Origin: Spirochaetales bacterium
Lineage (GTDB): Bacteria > Spirochaetota > Spirochaetia > Sphaerochaetales > Sphaerochaetaceae
NCBI GenBank assembly: GCA_018433865.1
Contig: JAHDQJ010000025.1
Coordinates: forward strand, 1-45,431
DNA: 45,431 nucleotides
Direction: 5' to 3'
Part shown: piece after piece, positions 43,274 through 45,431 of the stretch
How positions within the stretch are numbered: the stretch's first letter is position 1
Layout of the letters: every line of letters begins with the position of its first letter
Translations under genes and position numbers: made by a program
Notes under the pieces: generated by a model
Seen by the model: only the letters and a program-made list of their open reading frames with translations
What the model was told of the DNA's origin: nothing
Database searches by the model: none

Positions 43274-44857
43274 ATGCAGTTCAAGAATCTTTCCGAATCA
43301 CCCCATTTTGCAACCCTTGCAAAGACCAAACCGGTCGACCTGCACGAAGTCCTCGATCACCAGCGCATAGCAGGATCGACCATTTGCGTCGGCGGAGGTC
43401 TTGCCTACAACTGGGCTGCGATGCCCATCGACGCGACCCACCTGGAGCTTTTCCAAAAGTTGGCTGATGACATGGAGCTGGTCGAAAAGTATCAGGCACT
43501 CCTTGCCGGCGAGACCATGAACACCGGAGAGAAACGTCTCGTGCTACACCATCTGACACGCGGCAGGGTGCTTGGAGAGGACACCACCGTCTTCGCGGAT
43601 GGCGAAGAGAAGGGGGCGTTCTACCAGGAGCAGTCGGCGCGGATAGCGAAGTTCGCGAAGGATGTCCGGTTCGGACAGCTTGTCGGATCGACCGGGAAAC
43701 CGTTCTCGACCGTCGTGCAAATCGGAATCGGGGGAAGTGATCTCGGACCACGTGCGCTGTATCTTGCCCTGAAAGGGTGGGCGGCCGGTGCCAAGATTGA
43801 CCACATGGAGGCACGATTCATCTCCAACGTGGATCCCGATGATGCGGACGACGTGTTCGAGGGACTCGACTTCGAGACAACACTCTTCATCCTGGTGACC
43901 AAGAGCGGGACCACCCAGGAAACACTTACGAACTATGAGTTGGTGCGCAAGGCGATGCATGCCGCAGAGATCGAGGGGTTCGATCCCTCGAGACATATGG
44001 TAGCCGTCACCAGCAAGACAAGTCCTCTCGCAAACTCTTCAGACTTCCTCGAGGCCTTCTATATCGACGATTACATCGGCGGAAGATATTCCTCGACCAG
44101 CGCGGTCGGAGCGGTGGTCCTTTCCCTCGCGTTCGGTCCCTCCGCATTCAAGCGATTCCTCGATGGGGCCCACCAAGCCGACTTGGCCGCGCTCGAACCG
44201 CAGGTCACCAAGAACGCGGCGATGCTGGATGCACTGATCGGTGTCTACCTGCGCAATGTGCTGGGAATGCCGTTCACCGCGATCCTCCCCTACTCGCAAG
44301 CGCTCTCGCGCTTTCCTGCCCACTTGCAGCAACTTGACATGGAAAGCAACGGGAAGCAGGTCAACAGGGATGGCAAGCCGATCGGGTATGCCACCGGACC
44401 GATCATCTTCGGTGAGCCGGGAACCAATGGCCAGCACTCCTTCTACCAGTTGCTTCACCAAGGAACCGACATCGTCCCGCTGCAATTCATCGGGTTCAAG
44501 AATTCGCAAAGGGGCAAGGACATCGAGACGGAGGGATCGACCAGCCAGACCAAGCTGCTGGCAAACCTGATCGCGCAGATCGTCGCGTTCGCCCTTGGGA
44601 AAGAACACGAGTCGCCGAACAAGAGATTCCCGGGGAATCGGTGTTCCAGCGTGATCTTCGGAGAGATGCTTACCCCCGAAGCGCTCGGAGCATTGCTCGC
44701 CCATTATGAGAACAAGGTCATGTTCCAAGGCTTCGCGTGGAATATCAACAGTTTCGACCAAGAGGGAGTGCAGCTCGGCAAGGTGCTTGCGGGCAAAGTC
44801 CTCGCCGGTGCGAAGGATGACGAACAACTTACCGCATACATGAAGCTTCTCAGCTGA
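43274..44857 (+). CDS. pgi: Glucose-6-phosphate isomerase
   Basis: The 527-residue glycolytic enzyme interconverts glucose-6-phosphate and fructose-6-phosphate. Both PGI signatures are present: IGGRYSSTSAVG near residue 257 and GEPGTNGQHSFYQLLHQG near 378. IGIGGSDLGPR binds phosphate. The substrate loop ESNGKQVNRDG and the C-terminal catalytic lysine region NSFDQEGVQLGK are present. GAGAGGAG lies upstream of the ATG. It has its own terminator at 44878-44914 and is 76 bp downstream of argR. It would take up the fructose-6-phosphate produced by NagB-type deamination. Confidence 0.97.
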   Translation: MQFKNLSESPHFATLAKTKPVDLHEVLDHQRIAGSTICVGGGLAYNWAAMPIDATHLELFQKLADDMELVEKYQALLAGETMNTGEKRLVLHHLTRGRVLGEDTTVFADGEEKGAFYQEQSARIAKFAKDVRFGQLVGSTGKPFSTVVQIGIGGSDLGPRALYLALKGWAAGAKIDHMEARFISNVDPDDADDVFEGLDFETTLFILVTKSGTTQETLTNYELVRKAMHAAEIEGFDPSRHMVAVTSKTSPLANSSDFLEAFYIDDYIGGRYSSTSAVGAVVLSLAFGPSAFKRFLDGAHQADLAALEPQVTKNAAMLDALIGVYLRNVLGMPFTAILPYSQALSRFPAHLQQLDMESNGKQVNRDGKPIGYATGPIIFGEPGTNGQHSFYQLLHQGTDIVPLQFIGFKNSQRGKDIETEGSTSQTKLLANLIAQIVAFALGKEHESPNKRFPGNRCSSVIFGEMLTPEALGALLAHYENKVMFQGFAWNINSFDQEGVQLGKVLAGKVLAGAKDDEQLTAYMKLLS

Positions 44858-44877
44858 TCAATGCAAACCGTGCAATC

Positions 44878-44914
44878 AAAGGAGGCTGCAATGAAGAATC
44901 GCAGCCTCCTTTTC
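44878..44914 (+). terminator. Rho-independent terminator of pgi
   Basis: AAAGGAGGCTGC pairs perfectly with GCAGCCTCCTTT around an 11-base loop. The symmetrical A and T ends could also serve the opposite strand. Confidence 0.88.
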
Positions 44915-44931
44915 CAAGACGGACGATTTCG

Positions 44932-45292
44932 TCAGATCCTGACCAGTACATCCAGATGAATTGCCAGATAGTCATGAACTCCGACGGGGATGTCACTCAA
45001 GCTATCTGATGCATCAAGTTTAATCGGGAAGGGTCCGGCGTTGGGCCGATCAAGAGGAATCACATCATAGCCTTTGATCTTTACCGTCTCAGACCCATCC
45101 TTCAAAACCATATTGGGTCCAAGTCCAATGGTAAGCAAGCCCAGGGACTTAGCATAAGAAGCAGTGGCATCGACAACTCTAAGTACAACACTCCGAGAAC
45201 ATCCTGTTTGAGAGATTGGATTCTCAGGACCTGCAGAAGCGAGTCTTCAATCGCTTTATAAAGAGACCAACAGGACAAATCGGAGATCGGTT
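44932..45292 (-). pseudogene. Broken, unidentified gene interrupted by the IS element
   Basis: On the minus strand a protein-like reading can be followed in two frames. One covers about 45292-45200 (containing WSLYKAIEDSLLQVLRIQ). The other runs from about 45230 to the stop at 44932 (VVDATASYAKSLGLLTIG, GYDVIPLDRPNAGPF, LSDIPVGVHDYLAIHLDVL). Neither has a good start, and the upstream end runs into the IS end at 45293. The frame change and truncation suggest a decayed gene whose 5' part lies beyond the insertion. I do not recognise the family. Confidence 0.4.
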
Positions 45293-45431
45293 GTAAGCGC
45301 ACTATAAATCACGATTCAAAATCAATCTGAGAACTTCTATCCTCTAGTCCGGAGGCATAAGATGGAAATACGGTTTGAGGATTATGATTTCTACGTCAAA
45401 CCCGGGGCAACCGATATGCGCAAATGCTCGC
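45293..45431 (+). mobile_element. Left end of an IS66-family insertion sequence (cut by window edge)
   Basis: GTAAGCGC at 45293-45300 is the typical terminal sequence of IS66-family elements. A TnpB reading frame begins 69 bp further in. No TnpA frame precedes TnpB, so the element would be of a compact type. The other end and the target duplication are outside the window. Confidence 0.65.
45362..45431 (+). CDS. tnpB: IS66-type accessory protein TnpB, N-terminus only
   Basis: The first 23 codons are visible, starting at ATG 45362 with GGAGG 7 nt upstream. The conserved KPGATDMRK matches the TDMRK motif near the start of IS66 TnpB (OrfB) proteins, accessory factors of the IS66 transposase. The rest lies outside the window. 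Confidence 0.75.
   Translation, partial: MEIRFEDYDFYVKPGATDMRKCS

Overview
The window looks like chromosomal DNA from a strictly anaerobic, fermentative spirochaete, most probably of the Sphaerochaeta type. This is inferred from gene content and style, not from a database search. Supporting signs are two [FeFe] hydrogenases with Rex, an ABC sugar system whose binding protein has an AFA|GGAAE-type signal end, a ThrS without its TGS domain, and an IS66-like TnpB start. The sequence is moderately GC-rich and densely coded.

Layout. 1-330: promoter and leader of an rRNA operon read on the minus strand; the window edge falls at the 5' end of 16S. 508-4777: pgsA, an M32 carboxypeptidase and thrS, the last behind a threonine T-box. 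4774-10341: a tightly overlapping minus-strand hydrogenase operon: 2Fe-2S ferredoxin, PAS-bearing sensory [FeFe] hydrogenase (HydS-like), SpoIIE-type phosphatase, second 2Fe-2S ferredoxin, group-B-like catalytic [FeFe] hydrogenase, free-methionine-R-sulfoxide reductase. Rex and a TGTGA-N6-TCACA dyad lie just upstream. 10426-16425: rex, a HAD phosphatase, ispH, secF, secD and yajC. 16622-18268: groL.

18719-33170: a large accessory sugar or amino-sugar locus. A plus-strand operon (NagB-like deaminase, DegT-type aminotransferase, AraC regulator) converges on a minus-strand operon (binding protein, two permeases, a degenerate and an intact amidohydrolase, a 900-residue alpha/alpha-toroid plus ceramidase-like fusion, a UroD-like protein). 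Upstream of the latter is a nagA-ROK repressor operon. Together these suggest import and stepwise dismantling of an unusual N-acylated amino sugar or aminocyclitol-like compound, with products entering glycolysis through NagA and NagB-type steps. The substrate cannot be read from sequence.

33349-38473: an EamA exporter; a three-gene thiol/Fe-S module (TlpA, a 54-residue CXXC membrane peptide, a NapH-like Fe-S membrane protein); and a minus-strand trio of a VTE5-like polyprenol kinase, a VTE6-like (DUF92) membrane protein and glycerate kinase. 38699-44857: a small RRM protein, an anion transporter, the DUF2207/LemA pair, ArgR with its own ARG box, and glucose-6-phosphate isomerase. The right edge holds the left end of an IS66-like element next to a broken, unidentified gene.

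Recurring features are 4-bp stop/start overlaps that couple genes, and two promoters whose -10 sits exactly 6 nt before the ATG, predicting leaderless mRNAs.
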